From Sva-07 sp963752815 (lineage in GTDB: Bacteria; Actinomycetota; Acidimicrobiia; Acidimicrobiales; Ilumatobacteraceae), in assembly GCA_963752815.1 (NCBI GenBank), contig CAVVZI010000011.1, forward strand, positions 11,997 to 75,996: a stretch of DNA of 64,000 nt. Reading direction: 5' to 3'. Under the pieces are notes generated by a model. It did not search any database and was not told the DNA's origin. It saw only the letters and a list, made by a program, of their open reading frames with translations. The translations under genes and the position numbers were made by a program. Below, piece after piece: positions 37,346 through 46,066 of the stretch (its first letter is position 1; the number at the start of each line of letters is the position of its first letter).

Positions 37346-37477
37346 GTGCTCGTCGCCGCCATCGGAGCAGTCGCCGTTCTGGCCGCTGCTGTCATCGCCG
37401 CCGCAGCACGCGTCCCCGAGCCGGTACTCGTTCCCGTACGGGTCCGCCGCCGAGCACGAGCACCGCGTTCACGCTGA
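37346..37477 (+). CDS. Possible small membrane protein (43 aa)
   Basis: GTG 37346 opens a 43-codon frame giving one hydrophobic helix (VLVAAIGAVAVLAAAVIAAA) and a strongly basic tail (RVRRRARAPRSR), a plausible single-pass membrane microprotein. A TACGCT -10-like box ends 7 nt upstream, as in other leaderless genes of this window. Ala/Val-rich helices are easy to produce by chance at this GC content, so support is limited. Confidence 0.35.
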   Translation: MLVAAIGAVAVLAAAVIAAAARVPEPVLVPVRVRRRARAPRSR

Positions 37478-37535
37478 CACTCGCCCCGGGCCGCTCGGCC
37501 CATCGGGCCGTTCGCGGTCTGCGAGGATGCGGGTC

Positions 37536-37823
37536 ATGGCGATCCTGATCGACGAGCCACGGTGGTGGTGGCGGGGCCGGAAGTGGTGCCATCTCGTGAG
37601 CGACGTGTCGTACGACGAACTCCACGAGTTCGCCGACCGCGCCGAGATCCCGCGGCGGGGCTTCCAGGGCGATCACTACGACATCCCCGAGGAGTACCGG
37701 CCGGGGCTCGTGCAGCTGGGAGCGCTCGAGGTCGAGAGCCGCGAACTCGTTCGACGTCTGCGCGCCGGTGGGCTCCGACTGTCGCCGGCCGAACGCCGCG
37801 CCCGGACGACCTCAGGCGGCTGA
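37536..37823 (+). CDS. DUF4031-family protein
   Basis: A 95-residue protein with the DUF4031 pattern: ILIDEPRWWWRGRKWCHLVSDVSYDELHEFADRAEIP, RRGFQGDHYDIPEEY, and a C-terminal basic helix (ELVRRLRAGGLRLSPAERRAR). Small conserved proteins of this type occur across actinobacteria with unknown role. The Trp-rich start and the GDHYD motif suggest a ligand or nucleic-acid site. Its 3' end overlaps the convergent gene at 37812 by 12 bp. Confidence 0.8.
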   Translation: MAILIDEPRWWWRGRKWCHLVSDVSYDELHEFADRAEIPRRGFQGDHYDIPEEYRPGLVQLGALEVESRELVRRLRAGGLRLSPAERRARTTSGG

Positions 37824-38270
37824 CGGGCGCCACCGTGGTGGCTCACCGAGCAGGTCGCGCGGGCAGGCGACACCGTGCCCGATCACGAACCATTCCAGTA
37901 GATCGATGCCGGCGTCGTCGAGCAGCGCGTTCGCCTCGAGCCATCGGTCGACGTCGCGGTCGTCGAGATCGGGAACCCCCCGCTCCGGCGGTCGGACGGT
38001 GGCGATGACGACAGCGTCGAAATCGAAGTCAGCGGTGAACGCGGTCTCCTCGATGAGCTCGACGACGTCGAAGACGGCGTCGAACGGCACCGTGCCACTG
38101 ACCACCGTGACCTGGATGCCGCGGTGCTGCTCGTCGAGCAACAGCACCAGTGTCTCCGAACGCATCGGGTCGCCCATCATGAATCCGATCATGGCGAGCG
38201 CCACCTCGGGCGAGTCGATGCGATCAACGCCGGCCTGTGGCAGCCGGTGGAACGTGCAGTAGTTGGACAT
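37812..38270 (-). CDS. Unknown protein resembling a degenerate RadC/JAB domain
   Basis: A 152-residue protein. ETLVLLLDEQHRGIQVTVVSGTV, then AVVIATVRPPERGVPDLDDRDVDRWLEANALLDDAGIDLLEWFVIG, follow the RadC/JAB order of strands and helices, including the Asp after the metal loop and the l-D-W-f-v-i-G end. The His-x-His zinc motif is absent (TVRPPERG instead), so a catalytic isopeptidase role is unlikely. This is a fold-level guess. ATG 38270 has an AGGGG ribosome site 5 nt upstream and is preferred over the frame start at 38303. Confidence 0.55.
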   Translation of the reverse strand: MSNYCTFHRLPQAGVDRIDSPEVALAMIGFMMGDPMRSETLVLLLDEQHRGIQVTVVSGTVPFDAVFDVVELIEETAFTADFDFDAVVIATVRPPERGVPDLDDRDVDRWLEANALLDDAGIDLLEWFVIGHGVACPRDLLGEPPRWRPSAA

Positions 38271-38388
38271 GGGAACCCCTCCCGAACGGCGATCGCCGGA
38301 CAATGTGGTGAGGGGGAGTCGGTACGGTCAACGATACGCCGTGGGTGCGACAGCGCCAGTTTGACCTGTTCCGGATCGCGCGTGGTCG

Positions 38389-38437
38389 GGTCTCGGGCGC
38401 ATACCGTTCGGAATCCGATCGAGTCGCGCCCGAGACC
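38389..38437. repeat. Dispersed palindrome family P3, copy 2
   Basis: GGTCTCGGGCGC (38389-38400) pairs perfectly with GCGCCCGAGACC (38426-38437). The interior CGTTCGG and GATCG blocks are shared with the copy at 986-1024. It lies in the 233-bp gap between the divergent genes at 37812 and 38504. Confidence 0.6.
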
Positions 38438-38491
38438 GTCAGATGGACGGCTCGATCGTGAACTCGTGCCACACGTCGTGACCGTCATCGC

Positions 38492-38497
38492 TACGTT
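38492..38497 (+). promoter_or_regulatory. -10 hexamer TACGTT upstream of the methyltransferase
   Basis: TACGTT ends 6 nt before ATG 38504. Confidence 0.4.
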
Positions 38498-38503
38498 CGG
38501 CCC

Positions 38504-39367
38504 ATGGGATCGATCACTGCGGATCAGTACTTCGCCGGCGTCATCGGCCTGTCGCTGCTGCGCAACTGGTACGTGGATGCCGACGCCAACGAGGCACGGA
38601 TGGCGGAGCTCTCCACCGTGCTCGCGCGGCGTGACGAGTTTCCCTTCAAATTCCGACTCGACCCGCAGGAGCGGGCGTTGCCCGCCGGCTACGCGGAATG
38701 GGCCGAGATGTACGACGGGCCGAATCCACTGATCGAGACCGAGGAGCTCGTCGTGCGGCCGATCCTCGAACGCGTCGCGGAACCGGGCGTGCAGGCGCTC
38801 GACGCGGCCTGCGGCACCGGCCGCCACGCGGCGTACCTGCACGACCGCGGCTGCACGGTGACCGGGGTCGACCAGTCGCTCGAGATGCTCGCAGTCGCTC
38901 GGAACAAGTTGCCCGAGGTCCACTTCGAACAGGGCGACATCGAGCAGCTGGCGTTCGCCGACGGCAGCTTCGATCTGGTCGTGATCGCGCTCGCGTTGTG
39001 CCACCTCGCCGACCCGACCGCCGCTGTGGCCGAGCTCGCCCGCGTCCTCCGGCCCGGTGGCACGCTGGTGATCGCCGACCCGCATCCGGCGGCCGGAGTG
39101 GTGGGCGGGCAGGCCTTCTACGGCAGCATCGTCCCCGGTCGACCGATGACGTGGGTACGGAACCACTACCACCAGGCCTCCACCTGGCTGCGCGCTTTCC
39201 GAGCGGCCGGCCTGCAGGTCGATGACTGCATCGAGCCACCCATGGGCGCCGCCCAGATCGCGTCGTCGCCGGCTTCGCGCGTCTTTCCGGATGCGACACG
39301 GATCGCAGTGGAGGACCTGCCGGGGCTCTGGGTGTGGGAGCTGCGACGATCGTTTTCCGAGGGCTGA
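38504..39367 (+). CDS. Class I SAM-dependent methyltransferase
   Basis: A 287-residue protein. The methyltransferase core is clear: ALDAACGTGRHAAYLHDRG (motif I), CTVTGVDQSLEMLAVARNKL (motif post-I), GDIEQLAFADGSFDLVVIALALCH and RVLRPGGTLVIADPHP. The N-terminal 90 residues are a helical cap, and the C-terminal part (YHQASTWLRAFRAAGLQVDDCIEP) completes the fold. Ubiquinone/menaquinone- or small-molecule-type methyltransferases share this order. The substrate is unknown. It precedes the ArsC-like gene on the same strand, but each has its own -10-like box. An arsenite methyltransferase role is not supported, because the expected Cys motifs are missing. Confidence 0.8.
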   Translation: MGSITADQYFAGVIGLSLLRNWYVDADANEARMAELSTVLARRDEFPFKFRLDPQERALPAGYAEWAEMYDGPNPLIETEELVVRPILERVAEPGVQALDAACGTGRHAAYLHDRGCTVTGVDQSLEMLAVARNKLPEVHFEQGDIEQLAFADGSFDLVVIALALCHLADPTAAVAELARVLRPGGTLVIADPHPAAGVVGGQAFYGSIVPGRPMTWVRNHYHQASTWLRAFRAAGLQVDDCIEPPMGAAQIASSPASRVFPDATRIAVEDLPGLWVWELRRSFSEG

Positions 39368-39385
39368 TGAGCGGGCGCGGCGACG

Positions 39386-39391
39386 TAGCCT
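39386..39391 (+). promoter_or_regulatory. -10 hexamer TAGCCT upstream of the ArsC-like gene
   Basis: TAGCCT ends 7 nt before ATG 39399. Confidence 0.4.
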
Positions 39392-39398
39392 CGGACGC

Positions 39399-39761
39399 AT
39401 GGCTGACGTGACGATCTACCACAATCCGCAGTGCACCTCGTCGGGCAACGCCCTCAACATCGCCGAGGAACTCGGCGTCGACGTCGACATCGTCCGGTAC
39501 CTCCAGACGCCGCCGGACGAGGCGACGCTGCGTGAGATCATCGCCAAGCTGGAGGACCCGCCGACCGACCTCGTGCGCCGCGACAACCTCTGGAAGAAGC
39601 TCGAACTGACCGACGACGACGTCGCCACTGTCGACCAGATCGTCGACGTGCTGGTCGCCCACAAACAGCTCCTGCAACGCCCGCTCGTGGTCACCGACGA
39701 CGTGGCGATCATCGGTCGGCCCAAGGAACGGGTGACCGCCTTGCTCTCGGCGCGGGCGTGA
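39399..39761 (+). CDS. ArsC/Spx-family thioredoxin-fold protein (arsenate reductase-like)
   Basis: A 120-residue protein. The ArsC fold is seen as VTIYHNPQCTSSGNALNIAEELG (active Cys12), IVRYLQTPPDEATLREII, and RPLVVTDDVAIIGRPKERV with the Arg that binds the oxyanion. The residues after the active Cys (CTSSGN) differ from the CSKS/CSTSR pattern of proven arsenate reductases, so a general redox role is equally possible. No other ars gene is nearby. The stop overlaps the GTG of the ABC transporter gene (GTGA). Confidence 0.75.
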   Translation: MADVTIYHNPQCTSSGNALNIAEELGVDVDIVRYLQTPPDEATLREIIAKLEDPPTDLVRRDNLWKKLELTDDDVATVDQIVDVLVAHKQLLQRPLVVTDDVAIIGRPKERVTALLSARA

Positions 39762-41593
39762 CCGCCACGGTCAACGCCGTCTCCAACGCGGGCGAGCCGT
39801 CATCGCGCTCGAAGTGGGCGTTGCTCGCCACGACACTGCGCGCCCAGCGTCGCAACCTGATCATCGGGACGTTGGTCGGGCTGCTGTGGATGCTCGGCAA
39901 GATCTCGGTGCCGGTCCTCGTCCGCTTCGGCATCGACCGCGGCATCGCCCAAGGCCAGGAGCTGTGGCTCTGGGTCAGCCTCGTCGCCGTCGCCGGCGTG
40001 CTCACCGGTTCGTTCACCGCGTTCCGTCGCTTCTACGCCTTCCGCGAGGCGCGATGGACCGAGACCCGGCTGCGCGAGCAGCTGTTCGGCCACATCATGT
40101 CGCTCCACATCGGCTACCACGACCGGGCCCAGACCGGCCAGCTGATGAGCCGGTCGTCGAGCGATCTCAACCAGATCCAGAACTTCGTGGTGATGATCCC
40201 GATCACCCTGTCGAACGCGGCGATGATCGTCGCCGTCGCGGTGATCCTGTTCGTCACCGACCCGCTGCTGGCGCTCGTGGCCCTGGCGCCCCTGCCGCTC
40301 GTCAACGTCGCCGGACGGCGGTTCTCCGAGGCGATCCATCCCGCGGTGCTCGCGGTGCAGACCGAACAGGCCGATCTCGCCACCGTGGTCGAGGAGACCG
40401 TCGGCGGGATCCGGGTCGTGAAGGGGTTCGGCGCCGAGAGCGTGCAGTCCGCGAAGCTGCGCAAGGAGGCCGACGACATCCAGCGCGAGTCGATCAAGGC
40501 GGCGCGGATCCGGGCCAAGTACCTGCCGGCGATCGAGCTGATGCCACAGCTCGGCCTCATCGCGGTGCTCGGCCTCGGCGGCATGCAGGTGATCAACGGC
40601 GATCTCACACTCGGCCAACTCGTCCAGTTCAACTTCTACGTCGCGCTGCTCGTCAGCCCGTTGCGGATGCTCGGCATGACGATCGCCTGGGGGCAACGGG
40701 CCGCCGTCGCCCTCCAGCGCGTCAACGAGGTACTCGAGATCAGTCCCGACGTCGTCGATCCCGAGCACCCGATCGACCTCCCGCGCGGCGAGCACGTCGG
40801 CGCGGTCGGCTTCCACGACGTCGACTTCGGCTACGACCCGACCGTGCCGATCCTGCGGGGATTCGAACTCCAACTCGAGGCCGGGCAATCGGTGGCGATC
40901 GTCGGTGCGACCGGTTCGGGCAAGTCCACCGTCGCCCGCCTGCTCGTGCGGTTCTACGACGTCGAGCGCGGCAGCGTCACGATCGACGGCATCGACGTCC
41001 GGCAACTCACGTTGCACGACGTGCGGCACGCCGTCGGCATCGTGTTCGAGGACACGCTGCTCTTCCACGACAGCGTGGCGGCCAACATCGCCTTCGCCGA
41101 TCCCGAGGCGACGACCGAGCAGATCGAGCGCGCCGCCCGGCTCGCCGGGGCGCACGACTTCATCATGGGGTTGCCCGAGGCCTACGACACGGTGCTCGGC
41201 GAACGCGGCTTCTCGCTGTCGGGCGGCCAACGCCAGCGCATCGCCATCGCTCGTGCGATCCTCGCCGACCCCCGCGTGCTGGTGCTCGACGACGCCACGT
41301 CCGCGGTCGATCCGTCGAAGGAACACGAGATCCGCGCCGCGATGTCGACGGTGATGGAGGGGCGGACCACGATCGTCATCGCCCACCGTCCCGGCACGAT
41401 CGCTCTCGCCGACACCGTGGTCCTCCTCGACGACGGACGGGTGGTTGCGTCGGGTCCCCACCAGGAACTGCTCGACCGCGAGCCGCGCTACCGGGCCGTG
41501 TTGGCGGCGATGGAGGCCGAACCGGAATTTGCCGATGCGGCGGCCGAGCTGCCCGCGCGGATCGAGGAAACACGGATCGAGAGGGCGACCTGA
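39758..41593 (+). CDS. ABC exporter half-transporter A (degenerate catalytic site)
   Basis: A 611-residue half transporter: six-helix membrane domain (about 30-310) and nucleotide-binding domain (about 350-585). Seen: Walker A IVGATGSGKSTVARL, Q-loop region VGIVFEDTLLFHDSV (Q replaced by E), signature LSGGQRQR, Walker B VLVLDDATSAVD where the catalytic Glu is Asp, and switch IAHRPGT. The degenerate site, together with a second half transporter starting at the stop codon (TGATG), marks a heterodimeric exporter of the BmrCD/TM287-288 type. The cargo is unknown, possibly drugs or lipids. GTG 39758 overlaps the ArsC-like stop. Confidence 0.92.
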   Translation: MTATVNAVSNAGEPSSRSKWALLATTLRAQRRNLIIGTLVGLLWMLGKISVPVLVRFGIDRGIAQGQELWLWVSLVAVAGVLTGSFTAFRRFYAFREARWTETRLREQLFGHIMSLHIGYHDRAQTGQLMSRSSSDLNQIQNFVVMIPITLSNAAMIVAVAVILFVTDPLLALVALAPLPLVNVAGRRFSEAIHPAVLAVQTEQADLATVVEETVGGIRVVKGFGAESVQSAKLRKEADDIQRESIKAARIRAKYLPAIELMPQLGLIAVLGLGGMQVINGDLTLGQLVQFNFYVALLVSPLRMLGMTIAWGQRAAVALQRVNEVLEISPDVVDPEHPIDLPRGEHVGAVGFHDVDFGYDPTVPILRGFELQLEAGQSVAIVGATGSGKSTVARLLVRFYDVERGSVTIDGIDVRQLTLHDVRHAVGIVFEDTLLFHDSVAANIAFADPEATTEQIERAARLAGAHDFIMGLPEAYDTVLGERGFSLSGGQRQRIAIARAILADPRVLVLDDATSAVDPSKEHEIRAAMSTVMEGRTTIVIAHRPGTIALADTVVLLDDGRVVASGPHQELLDREPRYRAVLAAMEAEPEFADAAAELPARIEETRIERAT

Positions 41594-43375
41594 TGTTCAG
41601 GATGAGCGCCGTCACCGACGACGACCGGCTCGACAAGGAGGCCGCCAAGCAGGTGCTCCGCCGCACCGCCACGATGGCCAGGCCGTTCCGGCGGACCGTG
41701 GCCGGCGCACTGCTGTTCACGGCGTTGTCCACGACGGGCCTCGTCGTCGGCCCGCTGCTCGTCCGGTACGGCATCGACCACGGGATCTCAGCGAAGGACG
41801 AAGGCGTCCTGCGCAACGCGGTGATCGCCTACCTGATCGTCGTCGCCTGCGCCTACATGGCGTCCCGCCAGCAGTACGTCCTGATCAACCGGGCGGGCGA
41901 GGGATTCCTGCAGGCCCTGCGCATCCGCGTGTTCGACCACATCCAGCGCCAGTCGCTGGCGTTCTTCGACCGGATCAAGTCGGGCGTGCTGATCGCCCGC
42001 ATGACCGCCGACGTCGAGTCGATGGGCGAACTCGTCCAGTTCGGCCTGCTCCAGTTGGCGTCGGCCGCGATGCTGATCGTGTTCTCGCTCGTCCTGCTCT
42101 TCGCCCTGTCGTGGCAGCTCGCGCTCGTCGGCCTGCTCGTGTTGCCGATCATCGTCGTCGCGTCACGCAAGTTCCAGCGCGACTCGAACGCCGCGTACCT
42201 CGACGTCCGCGAGAACATCGGCCACAACATGTCGACCCTGCAGGAGGGCATCGCCGGGGTCCGGGTGATCCAGGCGTACGCCCGTGAGCCCGAGCAGACC
42301 CGGCGGTTCGTCGAGTCCAACCGCAGCCTCTTCGACTCCCACGTCCACAGCGTCAAGGTCTCCACCTGGTACTTCGGCCTGGTCGAGGCGTGTGGGATCT
42401 TCGCCACGGCGCTGGTCATCGGCATCGGCGGCTGGCTGGTGAACCGGGGCGACATCACGATCGGCACGGTGATCGCCGCCGTGCTGCTCCTCGCCCAGTT
42501 GTTCGAGCCCGTGCAGCAGCTGTCGCAGCTGTACAACACGGTGCAGTCGTCGGCGGCGGCGCTCGACAAGTTGTTCGGCATCCTCGACACCGAGCCCGAC
42601 ATCGTCGACGGCGGGCACGCGCTGCCGGCCACCGGCGACCTCGTGGTCGAGGCGGTCGGCTTCCGCTATCCGGGGACCGATGCGCCGGTGCTGACCGACG
42701 TGTCGATCGAGGTGGCCGACGGCGAGCGGCTCGCGCTCGTCGGGCCGACCGGTGCCGGCAAGTCGACGCTCGCCAAACTCATGGCCCGGCTGTACGACCC
42801 GATCGATGGACACATCACGTTCGGCGGAGTCGATCTGCGCGATGCCGACCTCGATCAGCTGCGCGAACGCATCGTCGTCGTGCCCCAGGAGGGGTTCCTG
42901 TTCGGTGGCACGATCGCCGACAACGTGCGGATCGCGCTCGTCGGGTGCGACCGACGCCGACGTGCGCAACGCGCTCGCCGCGATCGGCGCGCTCGACCGG
43001 TTCGACGACTTCGAACTCGGCATCCACACCGAGGTGCGCGAGCGGGGCTCGCGCCTGTCGGCCGGCGAACGTCAGCTCGTGTCCCTCGCCCGGGCGGCGC
43101 TGGTCGACCCGGCGGTGCTCGTGCTCGACGAGGCGACGAGCAACCTCGACCCGGGCACCGAGGTGATCGTCGAACGGGCCCTCGATCGGCTGATGACGGG
43201 CCGCACGACGATCGTCGTCGCCCATCGGCTCTCGACGATCCGTCGTGCCGATCGCATCGCCGTGGTCGATCACGGCCGGTTGGCCGAACTCGGCACCCAC
43301 GACGAGCTGGTCGCGCTCGGCGGCCGCTACGCCGCGCTGGCGTCGGCCTGGGACCGCAGCCAACCGTCCGTCTGA
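41593..43375 (+). CDS. ABC exporter half-transporter B (one frameshift)
   Basis: About 593 residues after removing one extra G near 42943 (GGG for GG). Membrane domain (about 35-330), then NBD: Walker A VGPTGAGKSTLAKL, Q-loop VVVPQEGFLFGGT, signature LSAGERQLV, Walker B VLVLDEATSNLD with the catalytic Glu, and switch VAHRLSTI. It supplies the competent catalytic Glu that half A lacks, as expected for an asymmetric heterodimer. The gene shares one base with the preceding stop. A P2 palindrome follows 27 bp after the stop and may end the transcript. Confidence 0.92.
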
Positions 43376-43402
43376 TCGGATCTGACCGGGCCGCTCCCAA
43401 AT

Positions 43403-43460
43403 CCCCGTTTGCGTCAGGATTTCTGAGGACCGGTCCTCAGAAATCCCGACGCAAACACCG
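43403..43460. repeat. Dispersed palindrome family P2, copy 2
   Basis: Two 29-bp arms centred between 43431 and 43432 with four mismatches. The outer core is GTTTGCGTC(A/G)GGATTTCT and the inner part GAGGACCGGTCCTC is perfectly self-complementary. It lies between the convergent ABC and YceI genes. Confidence 0.75.
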
Positions 43461-43486
43461 GTGGGGGGTGGACGGATTGGAGGGTG

Positions 43487-44353
43487 TCAGGCGGGCGCGG
43501 GTTCGAAGACGAGGACGAATTCGAGCAGGCCGTCGTCTTCGGTCTTGACAGTGCCGTACGACGGGTTCTTGACGCCGTAGTCGGTGAACAGGATCGGAAT
43601 GCTGCCGAGCACGCCGATCTTCCCGCCGCTCGCCTGTGCCGTCACGTCGAACGTGACCGAGTTGGTGACGCCGTGCAGCGTGAGATCGCCGGTGGCCGTC
43701 GCCGTGATCTGTTCGCCCTCGGCCGGGATCGAGCCGAGTTCGATCGGTTCGGTCAGGTGGAACGTCGCGGTCGGGAACTCGCTGGTGTTCATCACGCTGC
43801 CCCGGAAGTTTTCGTCGCGTTTCGACTGGTCGCTCGTGATCGTCGCCACCTGCACCTCGACATCGACCGCGGGCACCGTGGTGCCGTCGACCGTCATCGC
43901 GCCGGTGAGCTGGTTGCTGCGTCCGACCGCGGTGGTGTTGACGCCGGCCAGCACCTCGTCCACTCGGTAGCCGAACTGCGACTCGGCCGTCGCCGTCCAG
44001 TTGCCGTCGTAGCCGGTGGTGCCCTCGGCGGCGGGATCGTCGCCGGAATCCGCGGCCGGATCGGGATCCGCGGCCGGATCGGCGGGGGCGACCGTCGTGG
44101 GTGCCGGGTCAGCGGGATCGGCGGTGCCTGGTGGCGGATCGGCGACGGTGGTCGTCGCGAACACCGCCTCGAGGTCGCTCGCTCCGAGCTCGTCGGGCGC
44201 GTCGTTCAAGACGTTGGCATAGAAGAAGATCGCGCCGTAGCCCAGCGCGATGATCGCGACGACGGCGATCGCGGCGATGGCGGCGATGCGCTTCGGCGAG
44301 CGCCACTTGGAACGTTTCGTGGGCTCGTCGGGGCTGAGGGACATGTCGGTCAT
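43487..44353 (-). CDS. Membrane-anchored YceI-family protein
   Basis: A 288-residue protein. It has a basic cytoplasmic start, a transmembrane helix at about 24-48 (IAAIAAIAVVAIIALGYGAIFFY), a Pro/Ala/Asp-rich spacer (about 65-110), then a YceI lipocalin-like barrel: YRVDEVLAGVNTTAVGRSNQLTGAMTVDG, RDENFRGSVMNTSEFPTATFHLTEPI, GDLTLHGVTNSVTFDVTAQ, DYGVKNPSYGTVKTEDDGLLEFVLVFE. YceI proteins bind polyisoprenoids or related lipids in the envelope. ATG 44353 has an AGGAG site 8 nt upstream (44362-44366). Confidence 0.9.
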   Translation of the reverse strand: MTDMSLSPDEPTKRSKWRSPKRIAAIAAIAVVAIIALGYGAIFFYANVLNDAPDELGASDLEAVFATTTVADPPPGTADPADPAPTTVAPADPAADPDPAADSGDDPAAEGTTGYDGNWTATAESQFGYRVDEVLAGVNTTAVGRSNQLTGAMTVDGTTVPAVDVEVQVATITSDQSKRDENFRGSVMNTSEFPTATFHLTEPIELGSIPAEGEQITATATGDLTLHGVTNSVTFDVTAQASGGKIGVLGSIPILFTDYGVKNPSYGTVKTEDDGLLEFVLVFEPAPA

Positions 44354-44478
44354 CGAGTGAACTCCTGTAGGCCGAAGGGGGGTTCGGAGATGGTACGACC
44401 GAAGCCGCCGAGGGGATTGTGACTTACCCAATTCTCACGTTCGGTACCGAGGCGTGGCATGCGTCAGACTGTTCGTCC

Positions 44479-45958
44479 ATGAGTGATGCCAGCGCCGCCG
44501 TCTCGTCCGTTTCCGTCGCCACCGCCCGGTCGACCCCGAAGGGAGCGACCGCGTTCGGCGTGGGCGTCGCCACGAAAGGTCCGGTCCCCCGCCAGGTCGG
44601 TCTGAGCCGGGCGGCCCTCGAGGCCAACGGCTTCACCGGCGCCGCCGGTCAGACGATCGTGGTGCCCAGCGCCGAGGGGATCGTCGTTGCCGTCGGCCTC
44701 GGCGAGCAGCGGTGACATCGACGCCAACGGCCTGCGTGCCGCGGCCGCAACGTTCGCCCGGGCCGCCGCCAAGCATCGCTCGCTCGCCACCACGCTGGCC
44801 GACGTCGACGGGGTCGACGCCAAGGCCGCCGGGCAGGCCGTCGCCGAGGGCGTGCTGCTCGCCTCGTACCGGTACGTCGGGCTGAAGACGTCGGCCGACA
44901 ACGCCTCGCTGCTCGAGAGCGTGACGCTGGTCGTCGGCGAGAAGCGCCAGAAGCAGGTCGATGCGGGCGTCGAGCGCGGCGTCATCGTCGCCCGATCGGC
45001 GGCGCTCGCCCGCGAGCTGGCCAACACGCCGCCCACGTACCTGAACGCCGACGACATCGCCGAGCGAGCGGTCGCGATCGCTGCCGAGAACGGGCTCGAG
45101 GTCCAGGTGTTCAACAAGGACCAGCTCGAACAGCTCGGCTGCGGTGGCCTGCTCGGCGTGAACCGCGGTTCGGTCGAGCCGCCACGCATGATCAAGCTCA
45201 CCTACACGCCGCGCAATCCGGCGGGCCACCTCGCGCTGGTGGGCAAGGGGGTCATGTACGACTCCGGTGGCATCTCGCTGAAGGGCGGCGACGCGTTCCA
45301 CCAGATCATGAAGATGGACATGTCGGGCGCCGCGGCGGTGCTGGCCACGATGTCGGCACTCAAGGCACTCAAGTGCAAGACCGCCGTCACCGCGTTCCTG
45401 ATGTGCACCGACAACATGCCGTCGGGCAGCGCGGTGAAGCTCGGCGACGTGCTCACGATGCGCAACGGCAAGACCGTCGAGGTGCTCAACACCGACGCCG
45501 AGGGCCGCCTGATCCTCGCCGACGGACTGTCGCTCGCCGCCGAGCTGCAGCCCGACGCCATCGTCGACATCGCCACGTTGACCGGCGCCTGCCTCACCGC
45601 CCTCGGCGCGGGGATCGCCGGGCTGCTCGGCAACGACCAGGGCCTCGTCGACCAGGTGCGCGAGCGGTCGGCCGACGTCGACGAACCCGTGTGGCAGCTG
45701 CCGCTCGACACCAAGCGGTACCGCAAGCTGCTCGACTCGGTGTCGGCCGACATGAAGAACATCGGCGGCCCGTTCGGCGGCACCATCACGGCGGCCATCT
45801 TCCTCAACGAGTTCGTCGACGGGGTGCCGTGGGCGCACCTCGACATCGCCGGGCCGATGAACGTCGACGCCGACGACGGCATCTACGCCCGCGGGGCCAC
45901 CGGGTTCGGCACCCGCCTGCTGATCGACCTGGCCTGCAACTTCACGCCACCCGCCTGA
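44479..45958 (+). CDS. pepA: Leucyl aminopeptidase, M17 family (one frameshift)
   Basis: About 492 residues after removing one extra base near 44703. Removing N-terminal hydrophobic residues from peptides is the family activity, using two metal ions. Seen: N-terminal macro-like domain (GLSRAALEANGFTGAAGQTIVV), ELANTPPTYLNADDIA, KGVMYDSGGISLK (metal Asp and active Lys), MDMSGAAAVLATM, MPSGSAVKLGDVL, NTDAEGRLILADGL (metal Asp/Glu and Arg) and the ATLTGACLTALG helix. Without the correction the first 78 residues would be separated. The gene ends in a region of tandem palindromes. Confidence 0.93.
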
Positions 45959-45966
45959 GCTCGGGC

Positions 45967-46058
45967 GATGAGCGAACGGACCGACTGTCGGATCGTTCGC
46001 TCATCGTCGGGGTTTGCGATGAGCCAACCGACCGGACGTCGGTCCCTTCGCTCATCGC
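45967..46058. repeat. Two tandem related palindromes after pepA
   Basis: GATGAGCGAACG (45967-45978) pairs with CGTTCGCTCATC (45994-46005). GCGATGAGC (46016-46024) pairs with GCTCATCGC (46050-46058), with an inner CCGAC/GTCGG pair. Both share the GCGATGAGC edge, so one looks like a duplicated relative of the other. They fill the convergent gap and could terminate both genes. Confidence 0.6.
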
Positions 46059-46066
46059 AGCCGGGA

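Noticed and set aside
38504..39761. Arsenic detoxification operon (methyltransferase plus arsC)
   Set aside because: The methyltransferase lacks the Cys set of ArsM, the ArsC-like protein has a non-standard active-site motif, and each has its own promoter-like box.
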